DNA of 64,000 bases from Phytophthora colocasiae (lineage: Eukaryota; Oomycota; Peronosporomycetes; Peronosporales; Peronosporaceae). How positions within the stretch are numbered: the first letter of the stretch is position 1; the number at the start of each line of letters is the position of its first letter. Below the pieces are notes generated by a model. That model made no database searches. It saw only the letters and a list, made by a program, of their open reading frames with translations, and was not told the DNA's origin. The stretch lies in NCBI GenBank assembly GCA_018806915.1, contig JAGKQI010000087.1, positions 62,001-126,000 of the forward strand, in the 5' to 3' direction. The translations under genes and the position numbers were made by a program. Below, piece by piece: positions 55,067 to 64,000 of this stretch.

Positions 55067-56974
55067 TCCCATGAGTAAAGTCCATTGCCAACGTTTCGCC
55101 CCAACGCTCGAACATCATCTTCTGGACCTTAGTCTGCATAACCACCCCACATGTTACGTCAAGCTGGTCTTGGATAACTAGAACATCGCTTCCATCCAAC
55201 TGCCGTAGTGCGTGGAGCATATTCTTCATGTGGTCTTCGCCAGAATCCTGACCGGCGATACTACGAAGAAGGTTTCGCGTCTGCTGTGGAGTCACTTTGC
55301 AGCCTAATCATACATATAAACCCATGAGTATGACTATATATATATAAATATATTCTCAAGCACCTATTTCACGTACCAAGACGATCGTTCAAGAAGTTCG
55401 TGATGTGCGTAGAAGACACACGGGCATCAGCTAAAGTCTTCACGTCTTCGCGATCTTCGTCATCAAGTGGCAGAGTCTTGGTTGTGAGGTAGGATGACGC
55501 CACGGTTCCGGTAGTTGGATGTGGGTGCGTGTGATTCTACAAAACAAGCAAATTTTAGACAGCCGCAACCAAATATAAGCACCTCATCACCTACCTCATT
55601 CCTGACCATGATCTTGAAAGTATTGTCAGCACACCGGTTGACTGCGGCCGTTAGCCTCGCTTTGCACTTGCAATAGCGAGTCTTGCGGTTGCGGTGACCT
55701 TTGGATCTGGATGCCTGGGATACTCCGTGCGTGCACCGGTAAATTCTCTGGTAGAACTCGAACTCGCTTGGAATTTGGTCTTCATGAGTGCTACAATATC
55801 ACGTGAGTTAGTCAATTCAGTAATAAATATCAGCATTTCAATCATACCTGTTGTATAAAGCCGTTTTCTCTGAACTCCGCACTCGAAACTTGAGTCTGTT
55901 CTTCTTCTTGTAGTTCGAGAACACCTCTTCAAATTCCTCCCAGGTTTTATACAGCATATTTGTCCCAAATGCAGGCACAGTATTTACGATCCCATCGTCA
56001 CCTAGGTTCATCGAATGCAGTTCTTCGAGGTGTTTGCTTGCACGTTTTTTTGGAGAGTATTCCGAGATAGCCAATGACTCCTCCCCACTGTCATTGTCAT
56101 GCGTATCTGTTGGTGCATTCAGCATCCTGCGCTTACGGAAAGCGGGCTGTATAGCTTCGTGGGGTGAGTGACGCTTTAGCGAGATACCAGAGCCTGTCAA
56201 ACAAAACCCAACCATTAGCAATGCATTAATTTTAGTCAAAATACACGGCTTCTTCGCAACCATACCTGAAGCTTTCCTGCTTTGAGCTCTCGACTTCCCT
56301 GCCAATATGCAAAAGTAACACCATAAATCAGCATTTTTTTTTCAAATAAAAGCATTGAACAGTATCGGCTTACCTGCTTTTGGCGCATCTTCCTCGCACG
56401 ATTCGTCCGCGGAAGAGGCGTCGCCTTCATCACCGTCATCTTCCACCTCGTAGGCCTCGTCGCTGATGTCGTCGTCTTCAATTCCCAGCGCATTATACGC
56501 GATCTTTAATTTTTCATTGACGCTTCGCGTTCTCCGACCTACCAAAGCCCAATTCCACAGCTTAATACCAAATTCACAGTCTCTAGTGGTGTCGCATGTA
56601 ACGTACCCGTCATTTCCAGCTCTTGAAACGGTCAGTGGGGCGCTGGTGTCGCTTGATTCCTGCTCCAACTGGCGCGATGCACGCAGGTTCTCCTTTTAGC
56701 GCGAATTACTAAATGAAAGGCTAGCATTGATCGTACTTACTGAAGTCGTACTTAATAAATAATGTACTGTACCTATTATTCTGGAACGAAAATAGTTTTC
56801 AGAAAAATGGATTTATATTACTCGCGTAATTTTTGAAATGTGTTAGAGCAACCTCAAATATGTAAACGCAACCATAAATGTCGCATAATAAGGTTGCAGT
56901 AACGACTCCGCACTGTGCCAACAAGAGGGTGGACTCCACCGTGGAGGCCGAGCACCAAAATGCATTCACTGTCT

Positions 56975-57014
56975 ATGCAATAGTGCGAGGATGAAATACT
57001 TCGATTTGTGTACA
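56975..57014 (+). repeat. 40-bp direct repeat, right copy
   Basis: Identical to 42068-42107 and in the same orientation. It lies two bases before the inverted-repeat element at 57017. Confidence 0.8.
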
Positions 57015-57016
57015 GT

Positions 57017-57453
57017 ACTACCGTCTTCCCCCGCACACTGCGACTATGCGCTATGTCCAAAATCGGGAATTGTCGAATTCACACACAAATGTTCGAATAG
57101 AGCACATAGCAGAATAGAACGCCTACTTCCTTGTTAGCAATAGTGCGTGCTTTGAAATTAGCCCTTAAACCACAGACGGAAGGGATTGTTGGCCAACAGA
57201 GCTCGACATCAATCTCTCTTTGTTTGCACAGACCGCATTTCAAGCGCCATGGGCAAAAGCAAACGTCGAAACTACACTATCATAGGAGGGTCGGGCCTAC
57301 ACCACCACAGCAAAGTGAACCCTGAATCTCGCCCGACAAACATTGCACTTTTGTTCGTTGTATAACGCCTAGGCGTTTAAACCGAATATTTGCTTAACAT
57401 AGTAATCTCTTCATTATAGCGCCTAGTCGCAGTGTGCGGGGGAAGACGGTAGT
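57017..57453. mobile_element. 437-bp inverted-repeat (MITE-like) element
   Basis: Thirty-base perfect terminal inverted repeats (57017-57046 and 57424-57453) start ACTACCGTCTTCCCCCGCAC, and weaker pairing continues for a few bases inward. No gene lies inside and no target duplication is visible. It directly abuts the first homologous codons of gene K. Confidence 0.7.
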
Positions 57454-58608
57454 GATCCGGAGACGCTGGTGGAGGCATTAGCTTTCGTCGACGGCTTCGA
57501 CTTCCCGGACAACTACAGCGATAAGGCTTCAACTAGCAGTGACAGTGGTGTTGGTCCAGCTTTAGAGAGCCACAAACGTGCCCGAAGCGATGTCACGGAT
57601 GATACTGACACGATCACATTGCCCGACACACACGAAAAGTCGAAAAGCAGGCGCAAGAACGCCATGTACTCAGCGCGTCTCCGAGCGAAGAAGAAGAGCG
57701 AAATGCAGACACTGAAAGATCAGGCGACGCAATTGCAGATGCAATTGGGCAGACTTAAGAGTGCACAGAGCTTGTCGTCTGCAACGGTGGCAGGCAGCAG
57801 CTATAGCAGACTATTGCCTGAATCCAATACGGACTCCAATTTCTGGTTGCAGAAGGCTGTAGCACAAGCATATCAGAGGCAGCAGGCAGAGAAACTGAAC
57901 GCTCAGCTGAAGATGCTGCTGTCTAAAGTGATCAAGCGGTCCAAGACAATGCACGACGCGTTCCAAAATCTGCACTCGCTGGGCTGCGAGATTAATGTGG
58001 CAGTGGGTGCGCCGTCAACAATTCTAGCAGGAACGTCTTTGCGGGGCAATGATGCTACTTCACAGCTGGGTGAGCTGCGCGAACACTTGGAAGGAATGTA
58101 CGCCAGGGCGTCAGACGTATTTGCTTCGAGCGGTGCGGAAGCAACCGACGCTGCATCATTTGTCTCTCAGGTCAAACACAATCCCGTGTCAGGAAGGAAA
58201 TTTGTCCAACTATCGTCATCAACACCATTGGCGAGAGGATTGGACGCAGCGAGCCGCATGATCTGGCAAGGGATGCAACTCAAGGGCAACAAGTGCAGCA
58301 AGTATCACGTTCATCGGCTTCACGTTAACGCAAGCGCTATCGCGAAGAGCTTCTTCTTGACACTGAGTGATGAAGCAGTACCATGCACTCTTCACGGAGC
58401 CGCAACTGTACGGAAGTTCGAGGAGCGAGACCGCATTTTGTATATTTGGACGGCAGCAATGGTGCCATCGACAGAAAAATCTAGGAAGTCATGGTTGTTG
58501 CGAGTTCGTGAAGAGGGGTGGATAATGCTCTCACGCTCTGTGGAAAACCCGGAAGAAGAGTCAATTCTGCATACTTGCTACTGTAGTATAAGGTTTCAAG
58601 CGAGCTAG
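57454..58608 (+). pseudogene. bZIP/START-like gene K, 5' end missing
   Basis: The frame reads DPETLVEALAFVDGFDF directly from the right end of the inverted-repeat element, matching the N-terminus of relatives, but no ATG lies in frame upstream before a stop inside the element. Otherwise intact for about 384 codons. It has the most canonical basic region of the cluster, RRKNAMYSARLRAKKKSEMQ with Asn-x7-Arg spacing, a zipper (LKDQATQLQMQLGRL), then a START-like domain (STPLARGLDAASRMIWQGMQ, ATVRKFEERDRILYIW). It has no introns. It might still be expressed from an unseen upstream exon. Confidence 0.6.
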
Positions 58609-59137
58609 ATGAAAGCGAAAAACTTGCCGACCACGGTACTGCATCGATCAGATGCGCCTACGACTACGACCGGATTGGTAACTGTGCGGTCAACTTACTT
58701 AGCGCTGAGGAAGTTCCACGAGCGTGTGCAGGGTGAACTTCTTGCAGCAGCACTGTGATATGTAGGACACCATTTGATTTCCCCCGAGTTATCTAGATAG
58801 CAACATAAAGCAAATACCGCAGGCTGCCAGGAGTGTTGTGGCTACTTCATCCTGTGCGTGATCCGGATTGTCCTTCGAAGTGATTAACTAGTCTTGTAAC
58901 GTGTTGTAAGTATTCTCCTCTGGAATTCCCACCAGAGCTTATATGTGTATTGCTAGAATTGGTAAAGCAATCTTTCCTTTGCAGGACAAACACTCATCGC
59001 CCCCAAGTATAATCGCGTAATCCAGACACGCTTCCTATGTGTTGACTCCTCGACTTTAGGCCCGTGGGTCGTACACGGGACAATCTGTGGCGATTGTTCA
59101 TTTCAGTATTTGCCTCGTAGACCCCAAAGAGGTTATT
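58609..59137. other. Intergenic region between K and L
   Basis: No gene recognised. TTCATTTCAGTATTTG at 59098-59113 is only a poor match to the oomycete initiator. It holds the likely promoter of L. Confidence 0.35.
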
Positions 59138-59680
59138 ATGAGTCTTCTCTATGAACCAAGTGCCTCGAGCTTTCTGTTTGAGCCCGACGCCAACGAGGAG
59201 TTCTTCATCACAGATATTTTAGACCTCTTCGACGACAAAAACTGGCTGGAGACCGACCTGTTGCCTGTTGCGGCTGTCATTCCTGAGCAATCCCCTCGCA
59301 CTCTAAAACGAATCCGTCCTAAAGAGCCAAAGCCTGTGGTGACGCCAAAGAGGGCAAGACGCAGCACTGAGCTTCGGCCACGACTGCGGAACAAGGGCAA
59401 GATCGAGATCCTCCGACGCGAAGTCAAGAGCCTAGAAGACGAGCTTGAAAGTCTGCAGCACACAAGAATGGACGCCGCAGCCAGCCTTGAAGAACATCGA
59501 ACTGATGTTCTGTGGGAGATTATAGCGGTGAAGCAGAGACGAGAGCGAGAACGAGCTGAGAAGCAAAACAGGGCACTCAAGACACTGCTGACTGCACAAT
59601 ACACGCTGACCGCATCGCTGTCGGGCGTGTTCAACCAATGGCGAGAGCTACCAATTCCTGACGTAGGCCTGAGTGTTTAA
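59138..59680 (+). CDS. bZIP-like protein without START-like domain, gene L
   Basis: A 180-residue frame starting MSLLYEPSASSFLFEPDANE; an upstream methionine at 59087 is in frame. It has an acidic N-terminus, a Lys/Arg-rich stretch (VVTPKRARRSTELRPRLRNK), a coiled segment (IEILRREVKSLEDELESLQH) and the charged helix RERERAEKQNRALKTLLTAQ, then ends at VGLSV. The START-like domain that follows in relatives is missing, and dispersed repeat copy 3 begins about 100 bp downstream. It is either a truncated gene or a functional short form. Confidence 0.55.
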   Translation: MSLLYEPSASSFLFEPDANEEFFITDILDLFDDKNWLETDLLPVAAVIPEQSPRTLKRIRPKEPKPVVTPKRARRSTELRPRLRNKGKIEILRREVKSLEDELESLQHTRMDAAASLEEHRTDVLWEIIAVKQRRERERAEKQNRALKTLLTAQYTLTASLSGVFNQWRELPIPDVGLSV

Positions 59681-59779
59681 TCTATCGTAATTCATCCTGT
59701 GCACCAAAACTCGCATGCTAGAATTTACTATACACATTGTGTGATGCGTGGCACACCAAGTGTACTACCGGTAGCCACC

Positions 59780-60645
59780 TCCACCCTCTTGTTGGCACAG
59801 TGTATCTAGAACGAACATAGAGCGGGACGACAGCAAATATCGTCCAATCAGTATCATTTGTCAGATACTTTGGAGATTGGTGGCAGTAGTCGAGGTTCAA
59901 AGTGCGCAAAGTGCTCCTTTGCGTATTGACTTGGGACTGACGTCCTTGCTACATGTATTCATGTGCCTATCGCGATACAGTGTATAGGCCGTAAGATTTA
60001 AAAGTGAAATAGTGCTGAGTGACTGTCATACAACTTTGGTCTGACACTCGCCACCAAGTCGTTGTCGAACCCAGTATCTATGGAAGCCTTCAAGGAGGAA
60101 CACTGCTGGCAGCTGCCTTCATTGAAGGAAGGTGGGTTGCGCTTCCTTGCGCTCGAGTGGGGGGCTGTGAGCGAAGCTCTGCTCACTTCTGCATTTGCCA
60201 AGCCACCCACAAGCACCCTTCCCCCCTCAAGTTCGACGACCAAGCATCCCCGGCGCTGCCGGCTACGCTGCGGTCACCGGCGGCGTTTTCGGACCCACGT
60301 CTCCAGAGGCGACACGACGTCGCCTCCGGCATGCACCAGACTGGTCAGCATGCTGTCGGCCCATTACAACAACGTGCTTCTGCTGCCAATTCAGACGACG
60401 GCAGACACGTAGTGGATGTGTGTAGCATCAGACGCTACCACCCGAGTCTACCCCGGATGAAGACCAAGTCCCGTCCAAGAAGAGGAAGACTCGCAGCCGA
60501 GACGTGAACGCCGCCAACGAACTCATTTACCGGCGAAGCCTTCGTCGCGGAGACCTGTCCACCTTCTGGTGGATGTTACAGGCCCAAGAGTATCTGCTAG
60601 CCATAGCTTTAGCTATAGTTGTAAGACAGGTAGACTCCTAAGGCG
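59780..60645 (+). repeat. Dispersed repeat family, copy 3 (inverted relative to copies 1 and 2)
   Basis: Reverse-complement match to 42130-42975, ending in CTCCTAAGGCG at 60645. It also includes the segment lost behind the MULE insertion in copy 2 (CACTGTGCCAACAAGAGGG read inverted near 59783-59801). It separates L from M. Confidence 0.7.
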
Positions 60646-60789
60646 GATCACTAGGGTTGCACCTGCTCATGTGAATAGCAAAAGTTGACATTCATTTATA
60701 CAGGGATATCGTATTCATCACGGGATCGATGATTACTACGACACCTACCATCATTCCTTGCCAGCGCTTTGCCAAGGTCAGCACTAGCG

Positions 60790-61803
60790 ATGGCAGGTGG
60801 AGTGTCCTCGCCCGACAGTACGAGTACCGAAGGCAGTAACTCGCCTTCCTCCGTGATAAATAACCCTAAAGGTTATGTCGCCCCCGCAGCCAAGAAGAAA
60901 CGCGTGAGACGTCGAGCTGAAATACCTTCGCGAACTGGCGGGAAAGCTGGAGCATCGCCTGGAACAGCTCAAGAAACGCCGCCCCAATGGACACAGCAAT
61001 GGCAGCTGCAGTAGTGGTGTCAAACAGAATATCCAGATAGGTCCAGCCTCTGTGTGGGAAACCATCGCTGACCGACAGTTTAAGGAGCGATCGCGCATGG
61101 AGAAGCAGAACAAGGACCTCAAACTCATGCTGCGCTCTCAGACAAATACAGCACGAAGCCTGCAAGCCAAAGCACAGAGAGCTTTAGGAAATAAGGTAAG
61201 AATTGACGCTAGAAACCAGTTTTTCTAGTTGGAAGGATGAAATTTAATAGTTGTCTGTCTGAGCAGGAATTGATTGGGCTGACAATGATGCAGTTGCAGG
61301 ACGAGGGTCCTCGCCATTGGGATCTAGGGTCGGGGGATGAAGAGGGGATTTTTGCTGACTTGTTATCATTGGTGGCGAAGACCCATTTGCAGTTGCAACA
61401 ACTTCAGGTTGAAGACCCTAGAACAGTGCCTTCGTTTGCTACGTGGGGAATTTCTGTGGGAGAACCGCATCTCAGAACAGACAGTGAGGTTGGTCTTGTG
61501 TTGGAGACGCACGGGAGTTCACTGCTGCCATTTGACGTGAAGACCACGGCAACAGCGTACTGGAAGATGTTTTCTCTGTCTTCTGCCGATCACAAGTTGA
61601 CTTTTCATGATGTAAGTGGATCGAACAATTATGTCTTTTGCTGGACTAACGTGTACGTTGTATGGGTGTAGCAGAAGTCAGCTGTGCATGATGACATGGT
61701 GGCGCGATCATTTACGTGCTCTTCAAAGCATTTCGGAAGCCAGATCGACGTACGTGGCAAGCATACTTGCCGCAAATACGTTGGTGAAGTGTTGCTGCAA
61801 TGA
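60790..61803 (+). pseudogene. bZIP/START-like gene M, frameshifted and C-terminally truncated
   Basis: The N-terminus (MAGGVSSPDSTSTEGSNSPS) leads into AAKKKRVRRR, after which the bZIP continuation ELKYLRELAGKLEHRLEQLK is in a different phase, so one base has been gained or lost near 60915. The rest reads across two introns (61196-61266 and 61612-61671) as ERSRMEKQNKDLKLMLRSQT, then START-like segments ending RGKHTCRKYVGEVLLQ with a stop at 61801. About 100 residues of the usual C-terminus are absent. Confidence 0.6.
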
Positions 61804-61845
61804 TGTGAGCAACTTAAGAGGGTTCTATGACCCACACGCATACCC

Positions 61846-62238
61846 TCAGCAAACCGACATATCCTCACCCCCGCGGAAAGCCTTCCAGTCTTCCTCCACG
61901 AGAATTTCACTCAACTTCTGGCGGTACCAATCGTTTACCAGGTGATGCGACTTCATAGCACAGTCAATGACTTCTCGAGCGCGTTGTTCCTGGCCAGTGT
62001 TGCCATGTCGGAAACGTGGGAACGTCTCTGTGTGCATTTCTACCACAGCACATAACTTCTGGTCCGGGTCGTCGCTACGATATTGGCGAACTTTGATCCA
62101 TCCAGTCTTTTGTAGTTGGACTTCTCGGCAGGGCGTGAATGTTTCAGCCGGCCCCGTACGCCCAGCAAACACAATGGTAGTACACCCGTTAAGAGCTACC
62201 TTGATAACGCAACACTCACTGAATTTCCGTACTGAATG
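61846..62238 (-). pseudogene. START-like C-terminal fragment N
   Basis: The minus strand reads HSVRKFSECCVIKVALNG from 62238 and continues to KTGWIKVRQYRS and SEILVEEDWKAFRGGEDMSV, matching the C-terminal half of P (QTGWIVLRSV, INRVLVEEDWNINGW). No bZIP part is attached. It lies back-to-back with M and supplies exactly the portion M lacks. Its first codons overlap the start of O on the other strand. Confidence 0.55.
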
Positions 62239-63553
62239 GACGATCTCAATGCGGAGGCTTCCGGCACTTTCGATCGAATGCTTAATGATACAACGCCCAC
62301 TCTACTGGACTTCCTTGACTCGCTTGATAACGATGCAGATTTAGCTCTCGAAGCTGTTGCACTACCCGTTCAACAACCGAAGGCAGCAAGCACCGTTAAA
62401 ATCAAGCTCGACAATAAGAAGAAATCGAACACCTGGAGGCAGCGACAGCGCTTGGAGGTCCTGCGATTGCGGGACGAAGTGAAACAGCTCGATGCAGAGC
62501 TCAAGAAGATGAAGTTGGCCATTGGGGTGCGGTCCACTTTGCCACTGACGGAATTAGTGAGGCGCAGCGCCACTGATCAATTGAAGCGACCGACAGCGAA
62601 GAAACTGCTGGGTGAATCGTGGCAAGATGCAGCGTCTCGAGAGTCACTTGCTCGTCACATATCTGGCGTTGAAAACGAGCGACTGCACAAGGTCCTATAC
62701 ATGCAGATGAAATACGCTCGGAAGCTTCATCGCATGTTGCAGCAACAAATGACCACAACAATTGTGTCCCAAGCACTTGGGTACCGCCCCGCATTTGAAG
62801 GTCGTCCCCCAACAGATAATGATATCGTGTTTCAGAAGCTGTTAGCTGATTTGGACGGACATCGCGGAAATGTACGAAGCATTTTCGTAGTGAGTCAAAA
62901 GAGTGGAGAGCAAGACTGTTGCGTGACGATCAATCCTGCCCGTGGCTTGCAAGTTCGAATGGCAAAGAGCTACACCTTTCCGTTTAGTGCGAAAGCCACA
63001 GAACATGCCATTTGGGACGTTCTGACGGAAAAGGGAGGTGTTGACCAGAAAAACAAGGTGGCTTATAACGAGGTGCGTACGATTTTTCGAGCAAATGCTG
63101 TGATGACTGCAATTCTAACGTGTGATAATGCAGCGCTTTGATATTGACAACAACACCAGTTTGCAGAGTGTACGCACTTTCATCGTCGCAGGCTCGTACG
63201 AGTTGTGTTTTCTTGTGCGCAAAGGATGCCGAAGATATGTCAAGGACGATCTGACACATTTCGTCGTACATGAAACATCTATCGTTAGTTCTTCTTTCGG
63301 CACAGGAGTATCGTACGATGAAATTGTATGGCGAACTGTGACTGAAGGAAAAGGGAGACTTGGAGGCCCCACTGCGATTGTTGAAACACACATGCTGGCG
63401 ACGTTTCCTTCTTACAAAACACTCAATTGTCTCCCGCCCGATGGTCTGAAGGGGTTCCATGATGCATGCATTCGCTTCAACCACAAAGTTGAAGATGTGC
63501 TAGTTAGTCGTTCTACATTTTCAACTGCCCTAACATTGACGCAAATCGAGTGA
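62236..63553 (+). CDS. bZIP/START-like protein, gene O
   Basis: Two exons, join(62236..63072, 63134..63553), with a 61-bp intron (GTGCGT...TGCAG), give 418 residues. It starts MDDLNAEASGTFDRMLNDTT. The basic region is NKKKSNTWRQRQRLEVLRLR, followed by DEVKQLDAELKKMKL as zipper. The charged helix (ARHISGVENERLHKVLYMQM) and a START-like domain (MAKSYTFPFSAKATEHAIWD, RRYVKDDLTHFVVHETSIVS) complete it. The intron is at the second family position. It is divergent from the family core but open throughout. Confidence 0.75.
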
Positions 63554-63568
63554 CGATCGTTCAAACTG

Positions 63569-64000
63569 CTACAGTGCTAGATTATCCAGCCAACCATTGA
63601 TATTCCAGTCTTCCTCAACAAGCACCCGATTAATCGTCTTTCCGCATACCTCCGTTATTGCATCATGCGAATTCACCACGAAGTTGGTTAGTGCCCCAAC
63701 CTGCAGCTCCTGATCGGTAATATCATCTTGCAGCTCCAGTATCATCTTACAATACGACTGGAGCGATGTCGACCTAATGGTATTTGAAGAATCAAAACAG
63801 TCAGATCGGCCACTTTTCGACAGAAGGCTGACACTTCGAAGCACGATCCATCCGGTTTGGTTGCACCGCAGCCCACTGAGCTTAACGCCATTAATTTCAA
63901 GAGGTTCTGTAAGGGATTTCCACATGATCATCACACACTCCTTATCGACGTACTTGCGGTACGTCTGTTTGCCTCGCACGTTTGTTCGAAACGATCCAGC
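63569..64000 (-). CDS. bZIP/START-like protein, gene P (3' part only)
   Basis: The minus-strand frame is open to the window edge, reading SFRTNVRGKQTYRKYVDKEC, then LSGLRCNQTGWIVLRSVSLL, LQVGALTNFVVNS and NRVLVEEDWNINGW before the stop. This is the C-terminal part of the START-like domain. The bZIP part must lie beyond 64000. It converges with O, 15 bp apart, and is the closest relative of fragment N. Confidence 0.7.
   Translation of the reverse strand, partial: AGSFRTNVRGKQTYRKYVDKECVMIMWKSLTEPLEINGVKLSGLRCNQTGWIVLRSVSLLSKSGRSDCFDSSNTIRSTSLQSYCKMILELQDDITDQELQVGALTNFVVNSHDAITEVCGKTINRVLVEEDWNINGWLDNLAL

Larger units (their letters stand above)
43571..56668 (-). pseudogene. MULE transposase-SWIM-Ulp1 gene, interrupted by gypsy element 2
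   Basis: A multi-exon minus-strand gene. The 5' part (56668 to about 55300) has an acidic region, a FAR1/WRKY-GCM1-like zinc domain (YRCTHGVSQASRSKGHRNRK, CKCKARL) and ERWGETLAMDFTHG, the first catalytic Asp region. After the retrotransposon (46767-55066) it resumes with NNLGYHLG, VVDFICLNEQATTISTIL, SVVIDKDFTEW and LLCQFHA. A SWIM finger follows (CTCLFSMSNRLPCRHLMHLA) within 45117-46220, a linker (44551-45087), then a C48 protease with GSHWG, VDATQQPDNSSCGVL (43571-44449) carrying His and Cys. Introns are short, e.g. GTGCGT...TGTAG at about 46637-46739. The frame is collinear across the insertion point. Confidence 0.8.
42976..56910 (-). mobile_element. Mutator-like element (MULE) with Ulp1 domain
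   Basis: Imperfect terminal inverted repeats share CGTTACTGCAACC (42985-42997 and, inverted, 56892-56904). The insertion splits dispersed repeat copy 2 and leaves CACTGT on both sides (42970-42975 and 56911-56916), compatible with a decayed 9-bp duplication. Without the 8.3-kb gypsy insertion it is about 5.6 kb. It encodes one long spliced minus-strand protein and a small plus-strand coiled-coil frame near its left end. Confidence 0.75.

Noticed and set aside
57010..57460. TA target duplication of the 437-bp inverted-repeat element
   Set aside because: TA is present on the left only; the right flank reads TG, so superfamily was left open.

Overview
The window looks like eukaryotic DNA from an oomycete, most likely Phytophthora or a close relative. 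Genes have none to a few short GT-AG introns (about 60-95 bp). The dominant gene family combines a divergent bZIP region with a START-like C-terminal domain, a combination I know from oomycete proteins often annotated as M96 mating-specific. The transposons (chromodomain Ty3/gypsy, Ty1/copia with a half-tRNA primer site, Mutator-like with Ulp1, hAT, pogo-like) fit that setting. I saw no rRNA, tRNA or CRISPR. Species assignment is inference.

Host genes. A cluster of bZIP/START-like genes runs through the window: A (4087-5476 -), B (6940-8469 -), C (8793-10615 +), D (10818-12522 -), E (12962-14568 +), F (14714-16354 +), G (16774-18348 +), H (18492-19837 -), X (20207-28723 -, pseudogene), I (37324-38692 -), J (39208-40497 -, pseudogene), K (57454-58608 +, 5' truncated), L (59138-59680 +, bZIP only), M (60790-61803 +, frameshifted), N (61846-62238 -, C-terminal fragment), O (62236-63553 +) and P (63569 to beyond 64000 -). 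Two pairs are divergent (B/C, D/E) and could share promoters. The only unrelated host gene I recognise is a major facilitator transporter (35362-36717 -).

Transposons. A Ty3/gypsy element (20223-25787) and a hAT remnant (25932-27562) both sit inside pseudogene X. A Ty1/copia element (30150-35234) has 176-bp LTRs that read as identical and a 5-bp target duplication, but broken frames. A pogo-like element (40498-41364) cuts the 5' end of J. A Mutator-like element (about 42976-56910) encodes a spliced FAR1-like/MULE/SWIM/Ulp1 protein, and a second Ty3/gypsy element (46767-55066) is inserted in its transposase. A 437-bp inverted-repeat element (57017-57453) abuts K. Three copies of a dispersed repeat lie at 5698-6322, 42130-42975 and 59780-60645.

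Most unusual signal. The second Ty3/gypsy element is packed along its LTRs, pol and an extra antisense gene with short near-perfect hairpins (stems 7-12 bp, small loops), roughly one every 25-40 bp, even inside conserved coding sequence. In one stretch (52441-52750) eight hairpins share a core while their arms change in a paired way. The other gypsy element does not show this on reading. I know of no described precedent. The element also carries a 503-residue antisense gene converging on pol, and its own reverse transcriptase has Tyr-Phe-Asp-Ala where Tyr-Phe-Asp-Asp is expected.
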